DNA from: Dipteris shenzhenensis
Taxonomy: Eukaryota > Polypodiophyta > Polypodiopsida > Gleicheniales
Direction: 5' to 3' (one strand)
DNA length: 64,000 nucleotides
Assembly: GCA_047967505.1 (NCBI GenBank)
Contig: CM106538.1
The stretch's first letter is position 1. Each line of letters opens with the position of its first letter. The translations under genes were made by a program, and so were the position numbers. Under the pieces are notes generated by a model. That model saw nothing but the letters and a program-made list of their open reading frames with translations. It was not told the DNA's origin and did not search any database. Below are positions 11,380 through 23,639 of this stretch, one piece after another.

Positions 11380-13299
11380 CTAAACTTTCCGCTCTGGAGG
11401 TAACCCATAAGGTAGTTCATCCCTAAAACATTCAGAGAACTCCTCTGTTATAAGATTAGCCAGCTTGGCCATCTCACCACTTTGCGTAACATCAGGGCTA
11501 GCCGAAGACTCATCCACCGACTCTACCGATGCTGTGCAAAGGTATAAAAACTCTACTTGAGCCTTTCTGATTTCCATCACGGAAACCAACGGTCCCTGAG
11601 GTATATCTTTTTCACCTCGCAAGACATAAAGCACATCATTCATCTTGAATTGATATACGTGCTTTTTCCAATCAATGGCTGGATTCTTACGAGAATGCCA
11701 CGCCATTCCCAGGGCTATATCCGCATGAGCAAGCTTGGTCATTTCAAAATCAAGCTTCTCAGTATAGTCCTGAATCCGAAGCTCCAACTGGGTAACCCTT
11801 TGGTCCCATACTTCAGTTGAACTTCCGTCTGCCATCCTGACTGTGTACGCATAGTCAGATGGACTTGTCTTTAATTTCAGCCTCTTCACGAGCTTGGAGT
11901 TAATCACATTGTGAATTGACGCTGAGTCAAACAACACAATGACATCATGACTGGCCACTTGCCCTTTCATTTTGATTAGCTCCGTATCATTGAAGGCTGT
12001 ATACCTCGTTGCTGCGGGCTTAGATAGGATGTTATCAGGTGCACTCGTCACTAACTTAGCAACAGATACACATAACAAACAAGGTACTAACCTCTGAGAA
12101 GGTCCCGCCAGTTGCATCTGCATATGTTCCGCATTGGGACTCTCCTGCATTTCTACGTCGCATTCAGATATTATCATATTAGCCGTGCGACGATCTTTGT
12201 TCAGTGGACAATCCTTCCACTGATGTCGCTGAAGGCAGCCGAAGCACAATCCTTCTTTCCTAGCTTTCTCTTTTTGTTCAGGGGTCAATGAGGACTTTGA
12301 CCAAGCCCGGGCTGCCATTGGAGTTATTTTCCTTTTCACCCCAACGGTGGTACTTGTTTTTGCTGGTCCCTCAACCGGCTTCACCTGCTTGGTTTGGCCA
12401 CTTGGCTGCGAGACACTTGTCTTTGAAACCCATTTCCTCTGAAATCCCCCTTTTCTCGGGTGCTCATACTGAGTCCCTGCCTGCACAAATCCACCAGATC
12501 TGCCTCTGGCATCCTCATAGTTCAGGGCTACTGCTATAGATTCATCTAGTGTAGTTACATATTTAGCCCGAACTTCCATTTTTATCTTATCGTTCAGTCC
12601 ATAGATATAGTCTTTTAACTGAACCGACATAGGGAGAGGGTCGGTTATTTTCATAACACATTTCCAGAATTTGTCAGTGTACTCTGCCACTGACAAGCTC
12701 CTCTGACGAAGATTTCTATAAGCATCCCAAGCTCGGGATTCTTCATCAGGTGGGAGAAAGTGTTTCTTGAATTCAGTTTTGAACCCTTCCCAGGTGGTTG
12801 GAGCAACTTGATCCTTCTGTTGCTTTATCCACCATCTGTCCGCTGCCTCAATAAACAGGTGTGTGGCCTGGCGGATCTTCTTTAGATCGGATCTAATCTC
12901 ACAAATGGCGAAGGCTGCTTCCCACTTGTGCAACCAAACCTCGATCACATCAGAGCTGCGCTCGGTCATCCGACCAGCGTACTTCTCCGGTCTATAATTA
13001 GCAATATTGGGCACTTTGACCCTAGCGCGCTCTAAGGAATGAACACTGGGCTCTGGCTCTGCTGGAGCTTTGCCCTTGTCAATCCTAGACGGTCTAGCCG
13101 ACAAGGCTTGCACCATCTTCCTAATCTCATTTTGACCAGCATTCACCTGAAGCTGCTGGTTCATAATCTGCTGTAAAGCATCCTCTAATATTGAAATCCT
13201 ACCAATCAATGTAGGTGCTGCGTGATGTGACATCTGTTGTGTAGATTGAGCTCTAGACTCACTAGGATTCACCCTTGAACTCTGCCCTTCTGCTTCCAT
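11380..13299 (-). pseudogene. Gypsy-A gag and protease (639 codons, then amber stop)
   Basis: I take the Met at 13299 (MEAEGQSSR) as the start. Upstream in-frame codons come from an A/T homopolymer in the leader and look non-coding. Residues about 33-70 are predicted to be helical, the capsid-like core spans about 100-260 (WLHKWEAAF, AADRWWIKQQK, FKKHFLPPDEE), and the zinc knuckle is at 352-364 (CFGCLQRHQWKDC), spaced CX2CX3HX4C, one residue shorter than usual. Protease has VLFDSASIHNVI with the catalytic Asp at about 458. The usual Gly after DS is Ala in all three copies here. The final codon is TAG where Gypsy-B has CAA and Gypsy-C has CAG. Confidence 0.92.
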
Positions 13300-13961
13300 T
13301 TTGTTGAAAGGGAATTTTAAAAAAAAAAAAAAAAAGGAAAATATATACTGCCTCCTTTTTCTGGTTTTTTTTATTTCCACTCTGCGAAAAACGATAAACT
13401 CAAACGAACGGAAAAGATGCTCCCTGGGCTTTTCGTCAGTTCCGATTTTATCAGATATCTCCGAATTACAGTAGGTCCTGCTACCGATTATCCCATGTCT
13501 TCATCTGATTCGCCGTAGATCGTGCACGCCGCTCAATTGTCAGCAGCGAAGCATCGCCAATTATACTGCACTTAGACCGTACTCCTTGTCAACTGGCTCA
13601 GCATAGTAACGAATCAGTAACCCTCGTAGGACCTCCAGCTTTCCAGCGAGCTAATCATTTTCAGATGCTCGATTATGGGAAGCTTTGCTGTCGCAATTCC
13701 TTGACTCCTACGATGTATCTCTTAGAGACCTCCAACTGATTCGTCGTTCCTCGTCGAACTGCAGAACCACCCCGCTATTCCAAATGTTGACCGTTCGTTG
13801 GCCACGGTAACTAACCTGCGCTACTTCCCTTTCGCCTCACAGGCCCGTTCTCATGCTCTACGACCTGCTGGTGTAGGTCTGCGTCAATAGTTCGACGCTC
13901 CCATCCTTTGATCGCTCCACCAACAGTCCGTCACAATCCGACGGGTTCCCTCCTCACCTTG
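13300..13961 (-). other. Gypsy-A 5' leader
   Basis: About 0.66 kb between the primer-binding site and the gag Met. It holds a 16-base A/T homopolymer near 13319-13335 and no convincing ORF. It would include the packaging and dimerisation signals, which I cannot identify by eye. Confidence 0.7.
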
Positions 13962-13973
13962 GCTCTGATACCA
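13962..13973 (-). other. Primer-binding site of Gypsy-A
   Basis: Minus-strand reading TGGTATCAGAGC, the exact plant initiator-Met tRNA primer site, two bases from the LTR end. Confidence 0.93.
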
Positions 13974-13975
13974 AA

Positions 13976-14434
13976 TGTTAACCGCTTTTACTATTCCTAC
14001 TGAATGTCACGGGAGACGCACCAATTTTTATCCTCCCAGCCAATTCTACCAAGACTTCATACAAGTGAGATAGAGCTGTCCGTAAAATCACGTAAAATCC
14101 AAATTCCTTATCTTCTCTCTCAAGTCTTGACAGACCCCAAATCCCTAGATAGATCTAGATGCCACATGTCCTCCATATAGGGCCTTCCTAATGCAACATT
14201 TCACCCCTCTCTTGGGATGCATTTAATTCCTTGCCCCTAGGCATAATCTTTGCACTAGGCCCTTGGCCTCAGATCTATCTAGTCTGGTGCTATCAGCCCT
14301 CACCTAGAACCTTGACATTAATCCCTCCCGATCATTTACATAAAGCGCAAACACATATATTACAAAGATAGATCCTATAAGGGAAATGTCGACTGATTCT
14401 TCCGAGGTCATGCTACCTCGGCTAGAGCGTAACA
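13976..14434 (-). repeat. 5' LTR of Gypsy-A
   Basis: It is almost identical to 8126-8583, with one indel and one substitution seen. The dyad CCGAGGT/ACCTCGG is at 14402-14421. On the minus strand the promoter region contains ATATATG and TTATAGG strings that could act as TATA elements, but I cannot choose between them. Confidence 0.93.
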
Positions 14435-14769
14435 CTTAGTTGCACAGCAAGTCCAAATCCAAGCACCAGCTTGAACCTCCAAAGCATCTCCATCACAAAA
14501 CGAGTGTGAAAACTAGATGTCACTCCCCAAACAAGAGAAGTATTCCAAAGAAAACCAACACTGCAAACTGACAGTTGATTTTCCTTCGAACATGACAAAC
14601 CTAAGATGACATTTTATGCAGAAAAGAAATCTAAACTAACTCGTGGATCATGCATGAACATCTGCTAACTCAGAACGGCCAACCTTCGTCGTCCTCGCTG
14701 GTATCCACCTTTCAGAGCCCAACAACCTCCTCGACTACATGCGTGCCCTCAGTAGTCTTTTCCTTGTTA

Positions 14770-15415
14770 TTACGAGTAATATCTTCTTGCTTCTTGAAAC
14801 AATATTCCTCTCTATGACCTGGCTTACCGCAATATGCACATTGCTGTCTATTCTTGGTCTTCCCTTTAGACACCTTGCTTGTGAATGCGCATTTCTTTTA
14901 CCTTGAGCCTCTCTTCATCTAGTAGCATGGGGATCATTTCTGAGAGACTTGCATCATTATTAATCCTTAAGATCGTAAGGAGATCGTCATATGCATAAGT
15001 TAGGATAGAAAGTAGTACAGCTTTAGAGTCATCATCTTCCATACGTACACCAAGATTAGTGAGTTGTTGAAGGATTGATCACATTTGATGTAGGTGCTCT
15101 CCAAGCGTCTGATCCTCTGTCATCTTCAAACCACCTCGACCCAAACAAGGTCTCCATTGCAGTCCAGTTCCCACATGCCGTTTTGTAGGAGTCGAGATGA
15201 TGGCTATACCGTCCGCCAAGTACTCGCCCGATAATTCCAAGAGCCTTCTCATTTCTTTCCTCCCAGCAATTCACTGACCTGAGTGAGTCACTAGCTTTTT
15301 TTCCCAGGGGCTTTTTTTCAGATCTTGAGACGAGAGACCAGTAGCCCTTCTCCATCAGATATAATTGAAGCGTGAGCTGCCAAATTGGAAAGTTCGTGCC
15401 ATTGTAAGCAATCAA
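14770..15415 (-). pseudogene. Copia-3 gag, frameshifted
   Basis: The first frame starts MIAYNGTNFPIWQLTL at 15415, the usual copia gag N-terminus. After a frameshift near 15080 the reading continues as LQQLTNLGVRMEDDD, LLSILTYAYDDLLTIL and SLSEMIPMLLDEERLK. Near 14800-14860 there is an intact-looking zinc knuckle, CAYCGKPGHREEYC (CX2CX4HX4C). No protease, integrase or RT follows before Gypsy-A and then the 3' LTR. The remainder (14440-14690 and 7859-8120) gives no recognisable pol motifs. Confidence 0.85.
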
Positions 15416-15458
15416 CTTTATAGTTGACTCGAACTTACTTTACATCTCTCCTTCCGTA

Positions 15459-15470
15459 GCCCTGATACCA
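15459..15470 (-). other. Primer-binding site of Copia-3
   Basis: Minus-strand reading TGGTATCAGGGC, one base from the initiator-Met tRNA site, one base from the LTR. Confidence 0.85.
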
Positions 15471-15471
15471 C

Positions 15472-15918
15472 TATTGATTCAAATGACTTAGGTTTATGCA
15501 AACCAAATCATTACACTAGCAACTAAACCGCACATGCAATAAAGATGAAATTCAAGAGCATGAAATAGTGAGCAAGGTTGAAAGCATGATCAACTTTATT
15601 CATACGACCCCCTCAGCTCTACTGAGCTTGTTGGAGTCTTGCATCAAAGCTACAACTCACACACGCTACAAACTCCATGCTACCAACTCCAATTAAAACA
15701 ATGAGCAATCTTATAGACGAAAACTAGCAGGAGCTGCCTTGAGAACCACCACACTTTTGTCGTCAATCGCACAACCAAGAGTTCTGCCATGAATTGTGAA
15801 GTCCACCGAATACGGAAGCCGCTTCATGTGGGTAGCCATGCACTCCGTGCACACACGACAAGTGGTAATCGGCCAGCCCCCCTTAGTCACAACCCCTTTG
15901 GTTTGACTATCACCAACA
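15472..15918 (-). repeat. 5' LTR of Copia-3
   Basis: Homologous to 7402-7850 with many substitutions and small indels. The first base pair reads TA instead of TG. It ends CACCAACA and is followed by the target duplication ACACC. Confidence 0.88.
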
Positions 15919-15923
15919 ACACC

Positions 15924-17510
<1,587 letters not shown>

Positions 17511-17514
17511 GAAA

Positions 17515-18710
17515 AAGTTTATTAAAATCTTTGGAAGACTGATGGGTCTATGAGATTGTGAGAAGCTTGATACAAACTAGTTGGAGGTGTGGAGCTACTA
17601 TTCGAGCATCCACACCCATACAAAAGCCAAAAAGCTGTATCCTAAATAGTGATAAAAAAAGTAGTCATCTACAACATCTCATCACCTCATCTACAATGTC
17701 TCATCACCATCATTATCAATAGCAAAGCAGCTATCATCATAATACAAAGGGAAATGTGCTCCAAGGTCAACTTGGTCCCTTCCCTCGTCAAGAGCGAGGA
17801 AGTGATAGTACGAAAGCATATATAGAATGCTGCCGGCTCCCTGTGGATGCAATCCATTGCTGTCTCCTAGTCACATCTCTACGCCTAACAAGGGTGACAA
17901 TCACCCTTACCAGTCTCACACCCACTCTGACCATGTAGGGAACGTCCTCGAGTGTAATCTGTGCATCAACCCTTTGCTTGAGCTGCCGTGTCACTAGCTC
18001 TTGGTCTCGATCATGCCTAGGTCCTGTAGGGGGGGGGGGGGGGTTCCATATGGTCCGGTTGGAAGAACTCCATGATCATGCTTTGAGAAGAGTCCACTAG
18101 GGTACAGTCCTCATGTCTCTAAGATCGGAGTAGGCATTCGCGATGTGTGACTGCCTCATGAATGAACGCGGCCAGACACCGCTGATCTGGAAAAGAGAGA
18201 ACTCAGGATAACAACTCAGAGGTATCTCTGAATAGGCAATAAAAACATCCTTTGATCTCATAGTAAACAAGGCATTTGAAGATGAAATGTTCCTCTGACT
18301 CAACCTCCTGTAGGTTGCACAAAGTGCATTTACGCCTCTCCCTTAGTATACCCTATGCCCGACCACTCTCAATGCGGAGTCTATGTGAAGAGACCTGAAA
18401 CTGCCCAATGGAGATCCACAATGAATGGGTTAAGTGAATTCATGTATCCCCTGGTGGGTCAATAGACCCCTCATCCGAGATATGTGGGCAATGCTCTCTG
18501 TAGAAGCTGAGCTCCACTGAGAGCTCATTCGGCTCCAACCAGGTCCGGAATGTCTGTAGTTGTAGAAGATCCTCATGTATGGCTTGGTTGACCTCATGAT
18601 ACCAAAGAGAGAATATTTCCCTCACTTCTCCATGATTTCGGGAAAGCTCAAGGATCGCAATAGCAAAGCGAGAGATTTGTTGAAAGGGAGGAAGAAGTAA
18701 CTTGGAAGGT
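17515..18710 (-). pseudogene. LINE-2, 5'-truncated ORF2 C-terminus and 3' tail
   Basis: Minus-strand reading from 18710 gives YHEVNQAIHEDLLQLQTFRTW, LEPNELSVELSFYREH, then the degraded zinc-binding region. The 3' end near 17560-17515 carries the family signature TCTCATAGACC, AGTCTTCCAAAGA, TTTTAATAAACTTT. The tail here is not a clean TTTC repeat. A 16-base G run lies at about 18030-18045. The 5' cut is next to the 186-bp tandem repeat at 18715. 5' truncation is normal for target-primed LINE insertion. Confidence 0.82.
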
Positions 18711-18714
18711 GATT

Positions 18715-19091
18715 TTGGTGAAATTCTATGGGGAAGTAGTGAGAGCACAAGGTGATCTGAAAACGAGATGGGAGAAGGGAAGAGACGAGCTAACCATTGA
18801 AAGGATGGTAATGAAGGAATGTAGGGGTCTTGATTCTTTTAGTTGGGAGGTGGAGGCTTGGATACAGTGCAGGCTTTTGCATTACAGCTTGACCAGTCGG
18901 TTGGTGAAATTCTATGGGGAAGTCGTGAGAGATTACAAGGTGATCTGAAAATGAAATGGAGAAGGGAAAAGACAAGCTAACCATCGAAAGGATGGCAATG
19001 AAGGAATGGAGAGGTCTTGATTCTTCTGGTTGGGAGGTGGAGGCTTGGATGTAGTGCTAGCTTCTGCGTTATAGCTTGACGAGTTGGCTGG
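18715..19091. repeat. Two-copy tandem repeat, period 186 bp
   Basis: TTGGTGAAATTCTATGGGGA occurs at 18715 and 18901. The whole unit (GGTGATCTGAAAA, GCTAACCAT, GGATGG, GGAGGTGGAGGCTTGGAT, AGCTTGAC) is repeated with about 10 percent difference. It is not coding as far as I can see. It begins where LINE-2 ends. Confidence 0.85.
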
Positions 19092-19560
19092 TGTATGTTT
19101 ATTTCTGCTTAGTCACCTTCTTCCGTTTTTCTTTATTTCTTGTTATCTCTCTCTCTCCCTTTTGTGTATTTGATGCATTTTTGTAAGCACTAGGTTTGCC
19201 CAAGAGAGTGCGTGGGTCTTTAGAAATCTAGTATAGTTGCTTATGCTTGTGCACTGATGACGGCATAAGCTTTGCTTTGCTTGCTAGGTATGTTTTTTCG
19301 ATTTTTTTTTGTGGTTATCTTATTTTTTTCTCTTTTCGTTTTCTCTTTTATTTTCATTGTCGACTTTAGGACTTTAGGACTTCAAAAATCTGAATTTGTA
19401 TGATTGGATATATTCTAATCTTACAAAGGTGTAGCTTTTCGTTTGGTCAAAATACTTGACAAAATTTTCAATAACTTCAACTCTTGGTGAGTGACTATGT
19501 TACTAGGTAACCATAAAGTCTAAAAGCTGGACCAATAACAGTGAGCTGATTCAGGTGTCT
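19092..19560. other. Anonymous AT-rich stretch
   Basis: T-rich and CT-rich sequence without a recognisable gene. Confidence 0.4.
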
Positions 19561-22150
19561 TTACGATTGTCTTTAGAGGATGCAACATGCTTCCAATATG
19601 AAAGTGTAATCAATGTGGCATTGCTGACATTTAACCACATATCTTGGACATATACTTTCATTTTGATTCAATACAAAATTTTATTTACCAAGTCATAGGT
19701 TCTCTGTAAACCGGGATGACTCACACTAGGATTGTCATGATATTTCTATAAAATCTTTTTCTTAATGTCATTGCTCTTAGGTATGTATACCTTACCCTTG
19801 TGGAATAACAATCCATTTAAGATTGTAAAACGATTTCTAACCTCCAAAAGTGAACATAAAACTTGCCTCCCGTGTCTTGTAGCTTAGACAAATCTTCATA
19901 ATTTTTTAGCATCAGCTGCGTCAACCTCACATGCTCTGAGTTCCCATATAAGCCAGTAGTTGACTCTCCATGTTAGGGAAGTCTTTCAATGATCCTCTTA
20001 CTGTCTCAAATATTTCCTTTTCAGTTTTTTCAGCAACTTGAGAATCCTTACCTGCTCTCGCCAGATCTAACGAAGTATCTATCTGTCTTGTCCTTAAAAG
20101 ACAAGCCCAAATTATTCAAAAACCATTTACAAACTGGATGAATAAAACGAGGTAGCTAGACTCCAAGAGCACATGCCTTCTAGAGGATGATAGAGATTTC
20201 AATAAAACTTAAGGGGCTCATGATATAAACTAAACATCAAAAAGTTGATCCATACAAATAATGTCTCCATACCTTCGAGGCATGTATTACATTACAATAT
20301 ATACTTTTTTCTATGTGTAGTACTTTAGTTGTGCAGCATTCAACTTTTGTCTTGCAAAAGCACTTCGTCTCTCATTTGAAATAGAGTGGAACATGTAGCA
20401 AGACCATGAGCATCTATTCCAATTACAAATAGCTTGTTAGATTGTACAATGGCTAGCGTAAGTGTAGTGGTCACTTGATGTTTTGAAATTTCAAAACAAC
20501 CATTCATTTCCATATTCCAACTTGTAGGCTTGTTGCTCTTCTTTTTCACCCCTTCAGACGTTTGGTCAATGAGAGAGCATTCTTTGCATAATTTCTAATA
20601 TGGTTATGAAAAAATATTATAAAGCCAAGAAAAATTATGCCTTGTCTTATTGTTCTAGTTGTTGAGCATTCTAACAATTTTTAAGCCTTGGTGACATCAC
20701 TATGTACCCCCTTTTCAAAGATACTATGGAGTCATCAGTACATACTCCGTCTTCGGAGATAATATACCCAATGTAAAGGGTCTATCGTCTTGAAAAAAAT
20801 ACTTTGACTCTTTGGCATATAGTTTCTTTTGCTATAGAATATCAAAACAGTTCTAACACACATTTCATACTTCTGTAGGGTTTTATTATAGATAAGTATA
20901 TCATCTAAAAACACCACCACGAATTGTTCAAGTACATGCAAAATGTGTCATTCATCATCTTTTGAAAGTTGGTGCATTAGGGATTTCCTTGGTCTTATGT
21001 AACCCACCCCGAACTCCTCTATAATTTGCCTTGCAATCTCATAATCTTCTTTGTGACTCAATCTATAGGAGATTCATAGAAAGAGTTAAGTAATCGAAAG
21101 AAGATATGTGTGAAGGTGGCAATCCATGAGGAAACTCTTTCGGAAACACACCAACTTATGCATTTGTTATTCTTTTGGGTAATAATTGTTCAAGAGGATC
21201 TCTGATTATGAGATTGAAACTGCACACTGTGTTGTGTTTTAAAAGGATGAGTTTGGGCATGTTCCTAGATTCATCTAGATATATGTATTGTAAATGGAAA
21301 ACTTTAATTGAGGAATTTGCAATCTCACTTGTGAATTTGATCCGGTTTTCAGGGGGCAGCCTTTTGTTTCAGTAGCTTTGTTATATACATTGGTGAAACA
21401 TAAGCATGCTTTTTGGCTTTAGTCAACTTACTAGGGTTGCTTAAAGAAAAAAAAACTGATGGGTCCGAATTCTTTTTTCAAAAATAGAGAAAAAATTTAT
21501 TTTCTTTTAATTGAATCCAATATTTCCCTATAGGTTAGGGATCTGTATATTTGTGGGTGGCCATAATCATATTGTCATGTCCTATCCAAAGATGAAATCT
21601 TGTTCCTCTAAACTTTGTCTTGGTAGTTCTGATGGAGTCTTGTCTTAAGCTTTTTTTAAAAATATCTTAAGAGAATAATCTAGTGCTTGTGAGCTCGTCT
21701 CCAACCTTGCCAATTTGTAGAAATGATTTAATGCATCAGCTTCTTTGATAAATTTATGTTTGAAAGAGTTTTTTGTAAATCCTCCCATGAAAGTGGTTTT
21801 GTTTTCAAGTCTCTCCACCAAGTAAGCCTTCTCTTCCAGATAGCCGTGCATGATGTTTTGTGGTCACTATGAGCACTGAAGTTGTACAAGACAAAGTGGC
21901 CTGTCCAATGAGCTAACAAAGATTCCATGTGGTCAACATGGTTCTCCTTCTCTTCCCCACCAATCACCTTGGGAACAAAAGAAGGATTCCCTAGAAGATC
22001 ATAAAGATGCTGATTCTTGTTGACTAAGTTAACCAAACTTCGTAACTTTCTGGATATCTACCTTAACTCTAACATCATAGTAGGATCTCTAACTTCCTCA
22101 GTATCAATATCCTTCGAGGGATTTTGAGAATTAGTGTACTCTTGGAATTT
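19560..22150 (-). pseudogene. Gypsy-D, heavily decayed gag-pol
   Basis: Reading the minus strand from right to left gives gypsy order. Gag core is at 22036-21645 (LLAHWTGHFVLYNF, RRLTWWRDLKTKPLSWEDLQK, FYKLARLETSS). The linker before RT is near 21150-21100 (FPKEFPHGLPP). RT is at about 21000-20735 (PTFQKMMNDTF, FVVVFLDDILIYNK). RNase H is at about 20550-20340 (FEISKHQVTT, KLFVIGIDAHGLA). An integrase zinc-finger region is at about 19870-19600 (LLFHKGKVYIPKS, HDNPSVSHPGLQRTYDLVNK, assembled across stops). Large parts are missing between these. It is unlike Gypsy-A/B/C in sequence and clearly older. Confidence 0.75.
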
Positions 22151-22640
22151 GTTATGATCTAGGAATTGAAAGTACAAAAATTACAAGATTCCATAATATG
22201 TCTTATTCTAATTTAATAATAATCGATTAAAAAGATGATGGATATCTGCAGGATCTATATAAGTAGATACTCCAAGAAAGAGAGAGCATTGAATTTCTAG
22301 CGAAGACTTAATGCTAGAGTCTAGACAAGAAACTTGAGGTAAGGCTCATAAGCTCATCTTCCTGGGATATTAGATACCATACACACTACATACAATCACA
22401 AAATAGAACATATTCTATATCGCAGCTGACATATTCTAGAGCTTTAGAGCTCCTGCGGTGATACTTGACAAGGACATGGATGTACTTCTGTGCTGATTTT
22501 CTAGGATATTCCAGTAGTAAGAAAACCATGTCTCTAAATAGGTAGCTGCCAATTATAGATGAGTTTTTTCTGCAAATTCTCAAAATCTGATCGACAAATT
22601 TGTGAGGATGGATCATAAACATTCATACCAATAATGCATA
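22150..22640. other. Anonymous stretch
   Basis: No gene recognised. It could hold the leader or LTR of Gypsy-D, but no terminal repeat pair can be found in the window. Confidence 0.35.
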
Positions 22641-23351
22641 GCAAATGGCTATGAAGGATGCCAAAAGGTGCAAAATGGAATTTCAGCAAGAGAATGTGAG
22701 CAGCAACCAGAGGTAAGAATCTCTCAGCCCGAGGTGAAAATACAGCAATTGAGAGCACGGAGGCTTCAAGGAAGGTTTCTGGATGGCAGTAGGAAGCTTC
22801 AAAGGTCAAGTATAGGCCACCAAGTGAACAAATCTCTGCTGAAACCAGGATTCAAATGCTGGCACGCTTCATGAGGCAGGTCCGTACAGCACTGTACAGA
22901 TGGAAAGTACACTGAAACAGTCTGTACAGCACCTGTACTGCCTAGGAAGCACTCCATACAGGCAATAAATGCACATGTCAGCAGTCTGTTTAGCTGTATT
23001 GATCACACGTGCGAATGGCGGCTGTATTTTATGGTCCGTACCAGGCAACAGTAGGTCTGTACACACATTTAATATACCGTACAGCAGTCCGTACAATGGT
23101 AGCAGCCCACATGTGCAAAGTACGCAAAGACCAGCTCAACTGAGAAAAAATGCACCGAAATGTGCAGTCTTGTATGTGCCTATGCAGCAGCGGCTCCAAA
23201 AACACCTTTCCCCGCGATAGAAGTGTACGGAAATGCAATTAATGCCCACACGTGTGGTAGGACAACTAGGAAATGAGCCGCCAAATAGCTTCCAATGGCT
23301 CTCAGAGGATTCTGGGTGGCTGGAAATGGCTGAGGGGTGTGACCCTGACTT
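22640..23351 (-). other. Copia-4 leader remnant, rich in GTAC cores
   Basis: This lies just downstream (minus strand) of a primer-binding site and LTR, so it is the untranslated leader of a lost copia element. It contains about ten GTAC tetramers between 22884 and 23125, often in TCCGTACA or CTGTACAG context. The leader of Copia-5 has a similar cluster. No gag reading was recognised. Confidence 0.6.
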
Positions 23352-23363
23352 GCTCTGATACCA
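23352..23363 (-). other. Primer-binding site of Copia-4
   Basis: Minus-strand reading TGGTATCAGAGC, exact initiator-Met tRNA primer site, one base from the LTR end. Confidence 0.85.
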
Positions 23364-23364
23364 C

Positions 23365-23577
23365 TGTAGGCTAGGGCAAGCAATGGAAATTCAAAGAAAC
23401 AAGCAATGGAGGCAAAAACGAGCTTCTGTAATGAATTGTTGCAATAGCCAAAAGAGTACAAAGTAGACCCTATATGATGAAACCCTAGGAGGGGGTGTCC
23501 TAGCTGGACTAATTGTCCTAACTAGGTACATGTACTAACTGTACCAAGTGTCCTAATTGCCTATAACTAGGCCTACA
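23365..23577 (-). repeat. 5' LTR of Copia-4 (about 213 bp)
   Basis: It begins TGTAGGC and ends GCCTACA, a perfect 7-bp inverted terminus. A second GCCTACA ends at 23631, so the outer boundary is not certain. The short length matches the 203-bp LTR of Copia-5. Confidence 0.65.
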
Positions 23578-23639
23578 GGGCACATACCAAGGAAAGAGTG
23601 CACCTATGGATAGCCCATAGAAAGGCCTACAGGAAGTGG

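Larger units (their letters stand above)
8126..14434 (-). mobile_element. Gypsy-A, complete-length chromovirus (Ty3/gypsy)
   Basis: The LTRs at 8126-8583 and 13976-14434 differ, by my reading, only by one base indel (CACGGAGAC versus CACGGGAGAC) and one substitution (CCTAGGACC versus CCTAGAACC). The target duplication CTTAG lies at 8121-8125 and 14435-14439. A tRNA-Met primer-binding site and a polypurine tract are present. The internal region encodes gag, protease, RT, RNase H, integrase and a C-terminal chromodomain in that order on the minus strand. Despite the young LTRs, the polyprotein is broken by two stop codons and the first RNase H Asp is changed to Asn. It lies inside Copia-3. Confidence 0.95.
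7402..15918 (-). mobile_element. Copia-3, gag-only LTR retrotransposon, interrupted by Gypsy-A
   Basis: The two LTRs (7402-7850 and 15472-15918) are diverged by roughly 15 percent by eye and are flanked by the same 5 bases, ACACC, at 7397-7401 and 15919-15923. A primer-binding site and a polypurine tract lie just inside the LTRs, giving minus orientation. Once Gypsy-A is subtracted, only about 1.3 kb of internal sequence remains. It encodes a copia gag but no integrase, reverse transcriptase or RNase H. The element is therefore a non-autonomous derivative or has lost pol by deletion. Gypsy-A inserted into it later. Confidence 0.85.

Noticed and set aside
11380-11382. Possible programmed amber readthrough between Gypsy-A protease and RT
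   Set aside because: Gypsy-B has CAA and Gypsy-C has CAG at this codon and both continue in frame, so TAG is a simple CAG-to-TAG mutation of one copy.
13318-13380. Upstream extension of the Gypsy-A gag to an earlier Met
   Set aside because: The extra residues derive from an A/T homopolymer (poly-Phe) in the leader; the Met at 13299 is followed by family-conserved sequence.
18030-18045. G homopolymer as a functional G-tract
   Set aside because: It lies in a decayed LINE and homopolymers are prone to sequencing and slippage errors; no supporting context.
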